NCBI GenBank assembly: GCA_017307755.1
Contig: JAFKGQ010000014.1
Coordinates: 147,036 to 211,035 of the forward strand
Reading direction: 5' to 3'
Source of the DNA: Chitinophagaceae bacterium
GTDB taxonomy: Bacteria > Bacteroidota > Bacteroidia > Chitinophagales > Chitinophagaceae
DNA: 64,000 nucleotides
A program made the position numbers and the translations under genes. The notes beneath the pieces are model-generated. The model saw only the letters and a list, made by a program, of their open reading frames with translations. It was not told where the DNA came from and searched no databases. Of the stretch, positions 8,205 through 16,533 are shown in pieces (the first letter of the stretch is position 1; each line of letters opens with the position of its first letter).

Positions 8205-9776
8205 TTATTTATAGCTCGCAGCCAGTTTCAAAGCCTCATAGGTATTGACTACCCCCCCGGTGACACTGATGTCCGAAAGCTGCACCTGCCGGGGCTGCCC
8301 GTCCACGACTATGGTTACAGTGTGGGTCGGCTTTACTGCGCTGCGAAGGATGATGTCCTTCACCTGCAGGGCCGTCAGCTTGGGGTAATATTCCCTGATC
8401 AGCGCCGCAAGACCCGTCACGACAGGAGCAGCCATGCTCGTCCCATCATGATTTGCATAGTGACTGCCGGGCGTAGTGGAATATATGGCTACCCCGGGAG
8501 CAAAAACGTCAACCTTCGTCTTCCCATAATTTGAAAAAGGAGCTACCAGCGTGGAGTCGTCGTCGGGCCCGGAAGCGCCTACCTCTATCCAGGCGTCGGC
8601 AAGACCGCTGCCATCTTCGTATACCCGTGTAGGATAGTTAGTGCTTTTCTCCAGGTCCTTTCCTTCATTGCCCGCCGCATGCACGAGCAACACGTCTTTT
8701 GACATAGCATACTTTACGGCATCGTCCACAGCCTTCTTGTCCCAGCTATACCCTTTCCCAAAACTCATATTGACGACCTTGGCCCCATTGTCAGCCGCAT
8801 AACGGATGGCATTGGCCACATCTTTATCCCGCTCATCCCCGTCCGGCACAGCCCGCACTACCATGACCCGCACATGATCCGCCACCCCCTTGATCCCGAT
8901 GGCATTGTCCCTCACGGCCCCGATGATACCCGCCACATGCGTACCGTGGTCCGCATTGGGACCCGTTACATCCGCATTGCCATAGGAACGCTCCTGGCTG
9001 TTGCCGTAATCATCCCCTACTATCGAACGGGGGTCGTAGGAAAGATTGTATTGATATTCTTTTTGTACCTGGAAGTGCTTTAATGCCTCTCCCAATTCCC
9101 CGTCCCTGAACTTGATATAATCGGGGTCTTTTTCCAGCTGACCGATCACAATTTTGGAAACCTGCGTCTCTCCCGGGTCCTTGGGGATGTATTTCTTAAA
9201 ATCGTCGATCGTGGGCGTATCCTTACCGATCGCCCCCACTACCCTGTCCAGCACGCCTTTAAAGCCTTCGATCCCCTGCAATGTACGCTTGGCATTGTTA
9301 AGCCCCTGCTCATACTCAGCCTTCATCTTCCGGTAGGCCTCCCACTTTGGCCTGTCGGCCGCCGACACGGTGCTATCCGTCAGACCGTCATAACGGGGAG
9401 CATCCCGGCGGATGATCCTCACCAGTTCCAGGTTATCGTAGTTCACGTCCCCCTTGGGGCCCCCGATAAAGTTCCAGCCATGGATATCGTCCGTATAGCC
9501 ATTACGGTCATCATCCTTGTCATTGCCGGGCTTTTCCTTTGGGTTATTCCATATGACTGCCTTCAGATCCTCATGCGCCGTATCTATCCCCCCGTCGATA
9601 ACAGCCACCAGTACGGTAACGGCCTTTTTACGGGGTAACAGCTCACGATATGCCTTCTCGGTACTGATACCAAATACGCTGTCTGTCTTAAGATCAAGAT
9701 TCTGCCAGTTGGTCTTCTGGGCGCCAGCTTCCATACAAAGGATGGAAAAGGAAAGGAGAACGTACATTTTCTTCAT
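8205..9776 (-). CDS. secreted S8 family (subtilisin-like) serine peptidase
   Basis: A 523-residue exported peptidase. The ATG at 9776 gives a signal peptide (MKKMYVLLSFSILCMEAGAQ); the frame is open further up but without sense. The catalytic triad is visible: D61 in VAVIDGGID, H277 in NADHGTHVAG, S447 in HDGTSMAAP, plus the oxyanion N370 in AAGNEG. Between Asp and His lies an insertion of roughly 170 extra residues compared with subtilisin, rich in charged residues and predicted helices. There is no type IX sorting domain at the C-terminus, so it is probably periplasmic or released by another route. Confidence 0.9.
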   Translation of the reverse strand: MKKMYVLLSFSILCMEAGAQKTNWQNLDLKTDSVFGISTEKAYRELLPRKKAVTVLVAVIDGGIDTAHEDLKAVIWNNPKEKPGNDKDDDRNGYTDDIHGWNFIGGPKGDVNYDNLELVRIIRRDAPRYDGLTDSTVSAADRPKWEAYRKMKAEYEQGLNNAKRTLQGIEGFKGVLDRVVGAIGKDTPTIDDFKKYIPKDPGETQVSKIVIGQLEKDPDYIKFRDGELGEALKHFQVQKEYQYNLSYDPRSIVGDDYGNSQERSYGNADVTGPNADHGTHVAGIIGAVRDNAIGIKGVADHVRVMVVRAVPDGDERDKDVANAIRYAADNGAKVVNMSFGKGYSWDKKAVDDAVKYAMSKDVLLVHAAGNEGKDLEKSTNYPTRVYEDGSGLADAWIEVGASGPDDDSTLVAPFSNYGKTKVDVFAPGVAIYSTTPGSHYANHDGTSMAAPVVTGLAALIREYYPKLTALQVKDIILRSAVKPTHTVTIVVDGQPRQVQLSDISVTGGVVNTYEALKLAASYK

Positions 9777-10006
9777 AGAGGGCAAATTTAGCCTTCCCGG
9801 CCCGTATCCGGAAATCGACTTTCCGGATAGTATTTTTACTATTTTCACCCCCTGACACCGGTCAAAACTGCCTGATACTCGTACAATTACTAACGGCAAG
9901 GCTCCTACGTTATACTCCCAGCAGACGAAAAAATGACGCAAAAAAAAATGTTACTTTTATATAGTCCCGGCAGGGCTTTTCTGTGTTTTTAACTAATAGA
10001 AACCAT

Positions 10007-10014
10007 TAGCTTTG
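10007..10014 (+). promoter_or_regulatory. Bacteroidota -7 promoter box TAGCTTTG
   Basis: Exact match to the TAnnTTTG -7 element of the Bacteroidota primary sigma factor, 50 bases before the ATG at 10065. A TGTG stands roughly where the -33 TTG element belongs. It supports the small gene downstream being real. Confidence 0.5.
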
Positions 10015-10064
10015 ATATAAGGGTAAACCAGGCCCTCATATCGTCACCCTTAAAAATTACTGCC

Positions 10065-10292
10065 ATGTATGAGTTTTTAAAGGTTGGTACAGAAGTAACT
10101 TTTCAATGCCTCCATGACATCAAACTGATCGTAGAAGAGGTCAATGAGTTCAAAGGCAATGTTCGCTGCAAGTATTATGACGACAACCTGAACAAGTTTA
10201 TCAAGCTGACCCTCCCTGCGGAATCGCTTGTTCCCGTTCGTAAAACGCCGACGCCCGGCATCCGCCGGGCGCCGGAAAAAAGCAATCCGTAA
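10065..10292 (+). CDS. small hypothetical protein, 75 residues
   Basis: A 75-residue soluble protein beginning MYEFLKVGTEVTFQCLHDIK. The first 60 residues could form a small beta-barrel (alternating pattern VTFQCL, IKLIVEEV, NVRCKYYD, KFIKLTLP), which might suggest nucleic-acid or ligand binding, but I recognise no family. The tail is basic and proline-rich and is encoded by a strong GC hairpin. A good -7 box lies upstream and no other gene explains the 288-base gap before it, so I regard it as a genuine gene. Confidence 0.55.
   Translation: MYEFLKVGTEVTFQCLHDIKLIVEEVNEFKGNVRCKYYDDNLNKFIKLTLPAESLVPVRKTPTPGIRRAPEKSNP
10252..10271 (+). other. strong GC hairpin inside the 3' end of the small gene
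   Basis: CGCCCGGC-ATCC-GCCGGGCG, a perfect 8-base stem with a 4-base loop, followed shortly by an A-rich run (on the minus strand a T-rich run). It overlaps the last codons of 10065-10292 and lies at the 3' end of the leftward metalloprotease gene, so it may terminate or stabilise either transcript. Confidence 0.4.
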
Positions 10293-10293
10293 A

Positions 10294-12828
10294 TTAACCT
10301 TTTGGATTCAATGCCTGCTTGATCCGCTCGGCAATATCCTTGAGGTGGTAACGGCTGATCTTATCGCTTGTCGCCGGTATGGCGTTTAGTATGCGTGCTC
10401 TCAATTCTTCCAGCTCGCCTTTTCCGATGGAAGTGAGATCGGTGTTCTTCGTATTGACCCCAAACGTAATGGTAAAACCCGGGGCGATCATAGTGGATTG
10501 AGGAGGCGTAGGATTGGCCAGTGCGATCAAGGCCTCTACATAGGCTTTCTGCAGGTTCCTCCTGTAGACGTCGATGATGCCATGCGTATTCAGCTCCTTC
10601 CATATCTCTTTCCGGGTGTCGGCCAGCAGGTCTTCTACCGTATATACTTTCCCGTCACCCCAACGGCCGGCCGCCTGTAACATGCTATTCAATCTCGAAG
10701 CCCCCAGCAGACTGCCGATCACGCCTGTCTGCAGCTGACCGACAGGATCACCACCCGAAGGGCTGCTGATCTTATTGAGTATATTCTTGTCCACCAGCCA
10801 CGTCGGTGTTGCAAACAGTTGCTTGTTCAAAAAAGCGACAGCCTCCTGCTGTTTTGCCTTGGGGGCAGGGACGTACACATCACCCGGCTCCTCCACGCTG
10901 CGGAAATTTTCATAGACGCCTCCCACATTCTTCAATACGTGCCCCATATAGCGGCCGAATTGTCCTACCACCTGTTTGTACATATCGCTGAGGTTTTCAT
11001 ATTTGTCGGCCTCTTCACGGGTCCACTCCGGCAGACGGGGCAGGATACGCTGCAGGTTCTTGATGCCATACTCGCTTGCCTTCATATTATTGTCCCCCAG
11101 ATCTTCCGTCTGTGCCCGGGAGTCCTGGCCCCACCCTTCTCCGCCAAACCACAGACGGGGGTTGGATCTCAGACTATCGATGATCCATTTATTGACGATC
11201 TTCTCATCCTCTTTCTCATCCTTCGCACCCGACCAGGAATACCCCCATCGGATAGCCCACCGGTCATATTCACCGATGCGGGGGAACAGGTCCTCTTCCG
11301 GGATATTGTCCTGCGGTTGAGCTACATAGTTAAATCTGGCATAGTCCATGATGGACGGTGTGTGCCCGTGTTCGTCCAGCCAGGCTTTGTCCCGGAGCTT
11401 CTCTACAGGCACCGTGCTGCTGCTGCCCATATTGTGACGCAACCCCAGCGTATGCCCTACCTCGTGAGAGGAGACAAAGCGGATCAGTTGCCCCATCAGG
11501 CTGTCGTCGAGCTTGACCTTCCGCGCCCTGGGGTCGACAGCCGCCGTCTGGATCATATACCAGTCATGGAGCAGTTGCATGATATTGTGATACCAGCCGA
11601 TATGGCTTTCGATGATTTCCCCGCTGCGGGGATCGTGTATATTAGGGCCATACGCATTTTCTATATCCGAAGCAAAATACCTCAGCACCGAATAGCGGGC
11701 GTCCTCCAGACTCATCGTGCTGTCTTTCTCCGGCCACTCCCTGGCCTCGATGGCATGTTTAAACCCGGCTTTCTCAAATGCCTTTTGCCAGTCGTTCACA
11801 CCCGCTATCAGATAAGGCACCCATTTTTTGGGAGTGGCGGGGTCGATGTAATATACGATCGGTTTGCGCGGCTCTACCAGTTCTCCCCGCTGCCATTTTT
11901 CGGCATCCTCCGGCTTGGGCTCCAATCTCCAACGGACAATGAACTCCTGGTTTTCCACCTTTTGCTGATCGTCGCTATAGACCGTATAGTCGTCGGCAAA
12001 ATAACCTACCCGGCGATCAAACAGCCTTTTCCTCATCGGAGTGGCCGGTAGTAATATAAAGGATGTATTCAACTCCAGCGTGGACGCCCCTGCCGCATCG
12101 GTAGGGGAACTAAAGCCAAGCCCAAACGGCAGGGAGGGACCGCCGCCCGTCGTAAATGTTTTCACAGTCCTCACTTCCGTATTGATGGGAAACGTACTGA
12201 TATGATCGATAAAGCTCCTGTCGCCGGCCAAACCACCCAGCTTCATCCTGCTTTTTACACCAGGAGGGATGCTCACTACCAGGTTATCCCCCTTGAAAAA
12301 ATCAGTGACATCGATGATGTTGCTGACAGAATCCTTCCCATAGGCCTTGATATCAAAGGATGCCGCGATAGGGTTCACATTGGAGTTGGTGATGGCCCTG
12401 TAGATCTTATTGGTGGAATCCGCCATATTCACCAGGATCACTACGCGCAGAAATAGGGTGTTATTCGGCCCCTTTTCCCATTGCAACACCTGCTGATTGG
12501 CCAGTTCACCGCCATATACACCCCCACCGGCAGTCTTGCTAAACCGGGTGATGGCCATTATCTGTTTTTTTAACAAAGAATCGGGGATCTCGAAATACCA
12601 TTTCTCCTCTACTTTATGCACCGTAAACAAGCCCGTATTGGAAACAGCCTTGTCCGTAATGACCTCCTTAAAAGCCTTGGGACCCTGTTTTGGGGCGGAC
12701 ACCACTGGCGGTTTAGGTTTTGAAGTGTCTGCTCCTGTCGGATGAGAAGGTACAGGAGCCTTTTTTTGTGCAAATGCTGTAAATACGGTTACTGCGGCCA
12801 TTGCAGTCAAAATGATCGGTCGCTTCAT
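10294..12828 (-). CDS. secreted zinc-dependent metalloprotease with DUF5117/DUF5118-type N-terminus
   Basis: An 844-residue exported metalloprotease of the type common in Bacteroidota. Signal peptide MKRPIILTAMAAVTVFTAFA is followed by a proline-rich stretch (about 22-50), a large N-terminal region matching the DUF5118/DUF5117 arrangement, and a zincin domain with HEVGHTLGLRH at 455-465 (H455, H459 and H465 as zinc ligands, E456 as base), then NMGSSS. The order and length fit the family. It is a single gene with divergent hypothetical 12937-13566. The substrate is unknown. A long open frame on the opposite strand here is a shadow. Confidence 0.88.
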   Translation of the reverse strand: MKRPIILTAMAAVTVFTAFAQKKAPVPSHPTGADTSKPKPPVVSAPKQGPKAFKEVITDKAVSNTGLFTVHKVEEKWYFEIPDSLLKKQIMAITRFSKTAGGGVYGGELANQQVLQWEKGPNNTLFLRVVILVNMADSTNKIYRAITNSNVNPIAASFDIKAYGKDSVSNIIDVTDFFKGDNLVVSIPPGVKSRMKLGGLAGDRSFIDHISTFPINTEVRTVKTFTTGGGPSLPFGLGFSSPTDAAGASTLELNTSFILLPATPMRKRLFDRRVGYFADDYTVYSDDQQKVENQEFIVRWRLEPKPEDAEKWQRGELVEPRKPIVYYIDPATPKKWVPYLIAGVNDWQKAFEKAGFKHAIEAREWPEKDSTMSLEDARYSVLRYFASDIENAYGPNIHDPRSGEIIESHIGWYHNIMQLLHDWYMIQTAAVDPRARKVKLDDSLMGQLIRFVSSHEVGHTLGLRHNMGSSSTVPVEKLRDKAWLDEHGHTPSIMDYARFNYVAQPQDNIPEEDLFPRIGEYDRWAIRWGYSWSGAKDEKEDEKIVNKWIIDSLRSNPRLWFGGEGWGQDSRAQTEDLGDNNMKASEYGIKNLQRILPRLPEWTREEADKYENLSDMYKQVVGQFGRYMGHVLKNVGGVYENFRSVEEPGDVYVPAPKAKQQEAVAFLNKQLFATPTWLVDKNILNKISSPSGGDPVGQLQTGVIGSLLGASRLNSMLQAAGRWGDGKVYTVEDLLADTRKEIWKELNTHGIIDVYRRNLQKAYVEALIALANPTPPQSTMIAPGFTITFGVNTKNTDLTSIGKGELEELRARILNAIPATSDKISRYHLKDIAERIKQALNPKG

Positions 12829-12936
12829 GTAATTAAGTAATTGATGGGGTGTTAAATGCTTTTATAGAATTGAATTGAGGATGAAAAATACGATTTTGCC
12901 GCAATTTTCGTTTACCAACGGTAAAATACCCGCCCC

Positions 12937-13566
12937 ATGCGCCCTATCTACACCCTGTCCATTTTCCTCGCCACACTCACGGGCATTGCTGCCCCTGGCC
13001 AGAAAAGATCTCCGGATGAAGAAGCGCATGCAAGTCTCGTGACGGGTAAGAAAAGAGCCGTGATCGCCTATGCCGGTAAGGACCGCTCCTTCACCATGGA
13101 CGTGAATGCCAAAACTGCAAAAGCTTCTGATATACCCGGCTTCGTCAGCATAGACGGACAGATCGTCCAGGCTACCCTGGTCCCTTCATCGTCTTCTATC
13201 GACGCCCGGCAAATGACTACAGCCCAGGAAAAAGAAACGCTGACAAAATACATGAATTATGAGCTGGCCTATTACAAGAAAAAGTTAAAACAAAACTACA
13301 GCCAGCTGCAGACAGAATGGATCACTATCAAGGACAGGCTTTTTCTCGTATGGTATTTTGATATGCCAAAAGACTACAAACTTGTAAGCAGACAGCTCTA
13401 TTTCTCCACGCTCCTTGCCGACCAGGTGCTGGACCTGAATGCACCCGTCTTTAAGACAGATCAGTTCTCCCACGCAAGAAGTGTAGTCAACAGACTGGTG
13501 AATTCGCTAAAGACGTATGATAAGTATCTGGATGTAGAGGGCCTGAAGAAGGAACTGAGTAAGTAA
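12937..13566 (+). CDS. hypothetical exported protein
   Basis: A 209-residue protein with an N-terminal signal peptide (MRPIYTLSIFLATLTGIAAPG). The mature part is mixed alpha/beta with charged segments (LAYYKKKLKQNYSQLQTEW, LFLVWYFDMPKDYKLVSRQ), and the C-terminus looks helical. No family recognised. It is separated from the divergent metalloprotease gene by about 108 bases and ends directly against a convergent small gene, their stops being adjacent. Confidence 0.6.
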   Translation: MRPIYTLSIFLATLTGIAAPGQKRSPDEEAHASLVTGKKRAVIAYAGKDRSFTMDVNAKTAKASDIPGFVSIDGQIVQATLVPSSSSIDARQMTTAQEKETLTKYMNYELAYYKKKLKQNYSQLQTEWITIKDRLFLVWYFDMPKDYKLVSRQLYFSTLLADQVLDLNAPVFKTDQFSHARSVVNRLVNSLKTYDKYLDVEGLKKELSK

Positions 13567-13863
13567 TTACTTTTTCTTATTAAATCTATACTCTTCAGGG
13601 ATAGGGCATCTTTTCAAAAGCTCCTTTGCCCTGCGATCCTTTTCCAGGAAAAAAGGCGCATAAAGGATCTTATGCAATTCGCTCTCGTTATTTTTCAATT
13701 CGCTCACTTTTGCACGAAGATCCATTAGCGACATTCGATCAGGCGATCTCTCTATTAATTGGAATCGCACTAATTTTCTAATTGTTCCTTTGGGGCCGTC
13801 ACTGAAGAACTCATATGCAACGACCTCTGATATATCCTCGATCACATAGCTTTCCTGTTCCAT
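13567..13863 (-). CDS. small hypothetical protein, possibly DUF6934-like N-terminus
   Basis: A 98-residue cytoplasmic protein. The start (YVIEDISEVVAYEFFSDGPKG then TIRKLVRFQ) resembles the beginning of a small Bacteroidota family I associate with DUF6934, but the rest (MDLRAKVSELKNNESELHKI, EKDRRAKELLKRCPIPEEYR) is a charged helical tail unlike it. It may be a truncated or hybrid member. The ATG at 13863 is the only good start. GC content is visibly lower than in the next gene. Confidence 0.45.
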   Translation of the reverse strand: MEQESYVIEDISEVVAYEFFSDGPKGTIRKLVRFQLIERSPDRMSLMDLRAKVSELKNNESELHKILYAPFFLEKDRRAKELLKRCPIPEEYRFNKKK

Positions 13864-13923
13864 TCCCCAAAGTTACCTCATCCAATCACGCACCTTTAAA
13901 GAAATCCTTTGTACCTTAAACAA

Positions 13924-15138
13924 ATGAAACATGTGTTAAAATTCATTTGTCTATCTCTCACGATTTCCTTATCTGCACTCGCCCAATCAAAAAGATCAAA
14001 ACCCGCCGAAACTCCTTACTTCCCTCCTCCCGGCGAATGGCAACACCACCACCCCTCCTCGCTGGGCCTCGACTCCACCCGCCTCGCGGAATCCATCCAA
14101 TTCGCCCTCGACAACGAATCCAAAATGCCCCGCGACCAACAGCTGGCCCAGGCAGAAACCTTCGGGCGCGAACCACACGATGAAGGCGTAGGCCCCTTTG
14201 CCGACCGGGGTAATCCCACCGGCATCATCATCTATAAAGGTTATATCGTCTCCGAATGGGGCGAGCCGCTTCGCACCGACATGACCAACAGCGTTACAAA
14301 AAGTTTCCTGTCCGCAGTAGTGGGCCTCGCCGTCGACCAGGGGCTCATCCGCAACGTCACCGATACCGTCAGCCGATACATCCCCCCCATCGAACTATAT
14401 ACCCCCCTAAACACCGAGTCATCCCAATTCATCTACCCCTTCGAAACACCCCACAACAAAAAACTCACCTGGGACGTAATGCTCCGCCAGACCAGCGACT
14501 GGGAAGGCACGTTGTGGGGCAAACCCGATTGGGCCGACAGACCAGGCAGCAAACCCGAAGAATGGATCGGACGGGTCCGTAATCCCCCCGGCACCGTCTG
14601 GAAATACAATGACGTACGCGTCAATGCCCTGGCGCTGGCTGCCACCTGCGTATGGCGCAAGCCCCTCCCGCAGGTGCTGAAGAGCTATATCATGGACCCC
14701 ATCGGCGCCAGCTCCACCTGGAGATGGAATGGCTATCGCAACGCCTGGATCGTATTGGACGGTCAGCCCGTACAATCCGTCAGCGGCGGCGGCCACTGGG
14801 GAGGCGGTATGTTTATCAACGCATATGACATAGGACGTTTTGGACTACTGACCCTCCACCGCGGTAACTGGAATGGCCGTCAGCTGATATCCGAACAATG
14901 GGTGAAACAATCCCTGACACCCACCACCGCCAATCCCGGCTACGGATATATGAACTGGTTCCTCAACACAGAACATAAATTATTGCCCAGCGCGCCAGCC
15001 ACCGCCTTTGTCCACATCGGCAATGGCACCAACTTTATCTATGTAGATCCGGAACATGACCTGGTGGCCGTTGTACGATGGATCGAAAATGCAGCCATGG
15101 ACGAAATGATAAAAAGAATACTGGCGGCTATCCCCTAA
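13924..15138 (+). CDS. exported beta-lactamase-family serine hydrolase
   Basis: A 404-residue protein of the class C beta-lactamase/penicillin-binding-protein-like hydrolases. ATG at 13924 gives the signal peptide MKHVLKFICLSLTISLSALA; a TTG 15 bases upstream is in frame but unneeded. The SxxK motif is S123-VTK126 in TNSVTKSFLS, the Tyr-x-Asn-like second motif is in VWKYNDVRVN, and a glycine-rich GGHWGGGMFIN follows. Members act as esterases, peptidases or lactamases, and which applies here cannot be told. The coding sequence is conspicuously rich in C at third positions. Confidence 0.85.
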   Translation: MKHVLKFICLSLTISLSALAQSKRSKPAETPYFPPPGEWQHHHPSSLGLDSTRLAESIQFALDNESKMPRDQQLAQAETFGREPHDEGVGPFADRGNPTGIIIYKGYIVSEWGEPLRTDMTNSVTKSFLSAVVGLAVDQGLIRNVTDTVSRYIPPIELYTPLNTESSQFIYPFETPHNKKLTWDVMLRQTSDWEGTLWGKPDWADRPGSKPEEWIGRVRNPPGTVWKYNDVRVNALALAATCVWRKPLPQVLKSYIMDPIGASSTWRWNGYRNAWIVLDGQPVQSVSGGGHWGGGMFINAYDIGRFGLLTLHRGNWNGRQLISEQWVKQSLTPTTANPGYGYMNWFLNTEHKLLPSAPATAFVHIGNGTNFIYVDPEHDLVAVVRWIENAAMDEMIKRILAAIP

Positions 15139-15195
15139 ATAGTTTATCTTAGAGTACCTCTGGCCGGCTTCTTGGTAGCGCTAAAAACTTACCAT

Positions 15196-15915
15196 ATGGA
15201 AGTATACAGTACGCAGCGTAAACTAAGCACTTATTCTGTAAGCAAACAATTGCTTCAAAATATCGAAGCATACGTTATGGACAAAATACCAGGCATTTTT
15301 CCTCCCGCGACAGGACCCAACGGATTGGAAGGGAATACCACGCTGCTGCTCTCTCATCCCAACGGTACGGACCATTTCACCCCCACCGGCAAATACGCCC
15401 AACAGCAGTTGGATAATGATACCGAAAGCGTCGCTCTTGAATTCAAATATCACGACGGACAGCCCGTCAGCGAACGCCGGGCGATAGTACTAACCATCAG
15501 GTTCAGCAGATACAGTGAAGATTCGGATCTCGCCATCGCCCTAAAGACCGATACAGCCAGAGAAAAAGGCATTGCCCTTGAACAAGGACTGCTGGAAAAA
15601 CTGGAGCAGTCTAAAAACAGGAACTGGATAGCGTACCCCAATGAAGGAACGCCGATATTCGTGTTCATCGGGGGCTTTCTCGCATTCCTGTTCGCATTGA
15701 TGACAGACAGCCCGGTCTTAAAGACCCTTTGCATCCTCGTGTTCGTGACAGCCGTCTATCTCTTCATGCACAGTTTTATGAAAGGCTATTGTAGCTTTGA
15801 TTCCAAACGCCAAAAAATGATGAATACGATCTTTAAGTTAATATTCAGTGCCGTCACTATATTTATCATAGTATCCATTGCAACACCCCTTAGAAAAACG
15901 TTGTGGGGGTTTTAA
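15196..15915 (+). CDS. hypothetical membrane protein
   Basis: A 239-residue protein with a soluble N-terminal half (about 1-150) and three hydrophobic segments near 153-171 (FVFIGGFLAFLFALM), 177-197 (LCILVFVTAVYLFMHSFM) and 214-232. The ATG at 15196 was preferred to an upstream TTG. I recognise no family. The next gene begins at the base after its stop codon, so translation of the two is probably coupled. Confidence 0.55.
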   Translation: MEVYSTQRKLSTYSVSKQLLQNIEAYVMDKIPGIFPPATGPNGLEGNTTLLLSHPNGTDHFTPTGKYAQQQLDNDTESVALEFKYHDGQPVSERRAIVLTIRFSRYSEDSDLAIALKTDTAREKGIALEQGLLEKLEQSKNRNWIAYPNEGTPIFVFIGGFLAFLFALMTDSPVLKTLCILVFVTAVYLFMHSFMKGYCSFDSKRQKMMNTIFKLIFSAVTIFIIVSIATPLRKTLWGF

Positions 15916-16533
15916 ATGGAGTCGCTTGCAAGGACATATCGCATCGAGACGGAAAGACTCGTCATTCGCTGTTACGAGCCGGGCGATGCGCCAAAACTTC
16001 ATGAAGCCATCACCCGCAGCCTGGATCATCTTCGTCCATGGCTGCCCTGGGTACAGCAGGAACCCAAGCCGCCGGAAGCAAGGGCCGGCCTCGTCCGTCT
16101 TTTCCGGGGACAGTTCGACCTGGGACTTGATTACGCCTTTGGCATCTTCGACAATACGGAAAAAGAGCTCATCGGCAGCACAGGACTGCACACACGCATA
16201 GGCAAGAATGCCCGCGAAATCGGTTATTGGATCGGCATCGATCACATCGGCAACGGCTATGCCACCGAGGCTGTAAGCGCACTGGTAAAAACAGGATTTG
16301 ACATCGAAAGAGTATCCCGGATCGAGATCCGCTGCGCCCCCGAAAATACCCGAAGCCAGCACGTACCGGAAAAGCTGGGGTTTAAAATGGAAAACATCGT
16401 CAAAAGGATCCTGTATGAAAATACAGTGGAAACCATGATCTGGTCAATGACAAAAAAAGACTATGCATCCAGCTTCATCCGGCACATGCAGATAAAGGCT
16501 TTCGACCTAACGGGTACTCTCCTTGTCCCCTAG
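15916..16533 (+). CDS. GNAT family N-acetyltransferase (RimJ/RimL type)
   Basis: A 205-residue acetyltransferase of the RimJ/RimL branch. Visible are the N-terminal YRIETERLVIRCYEPGDAP, the acetyl-CoA-binding stretch REIGYWIGIDHIGNGYATEA, and the C-terminal half with VSRIEIRCAPENTRSQHVPEKLGF. It uses acetyl-CoA to acetylate an amino group; the target could be a ribosomal protein N-terminus, an antibiotic or a small amine. The start directly abuts the previous stop. The last nine codons overlap the convergent GH88 gene, so the C-terminal tail beyond YASSF may be non-conserved. Confidence 0.85.
   Translation: MESLARTYRIETERLVIRCYEPGDAPKLHEAITRSLDHLRPWLPWVQQEPKPPEARAGLVRLFRGQFDLGLDYAFGIFDNTEKELIGSTGLHTRIGKNAREIGYWIGIDHIGNGYATEAVSALVKTGFDIERVSRIEIRCAPENTRSQHVPEKLGFKMENIVKRILYENTVETMIWSMTKKDYASSFIRHMQIKAFDLTGTLLVP

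Noticed and set aside
9991..10009. CTAAT-N7-ATTAG as a third copy of the nuclease-gene palindrome
   Set aside because: Arms are only five bases and the spacing differs (outer bases do not pair), so it does not fit TACTAA-N5-TTAGTA.
10819..12051. A 410-codon open frame on the plus strand opposite the metalloprotease gene
   Set aside because: It is the antisense shadow of a well-supported, motif-bearing gene; the translation is low-complexity and has no signal, motif or promoter.
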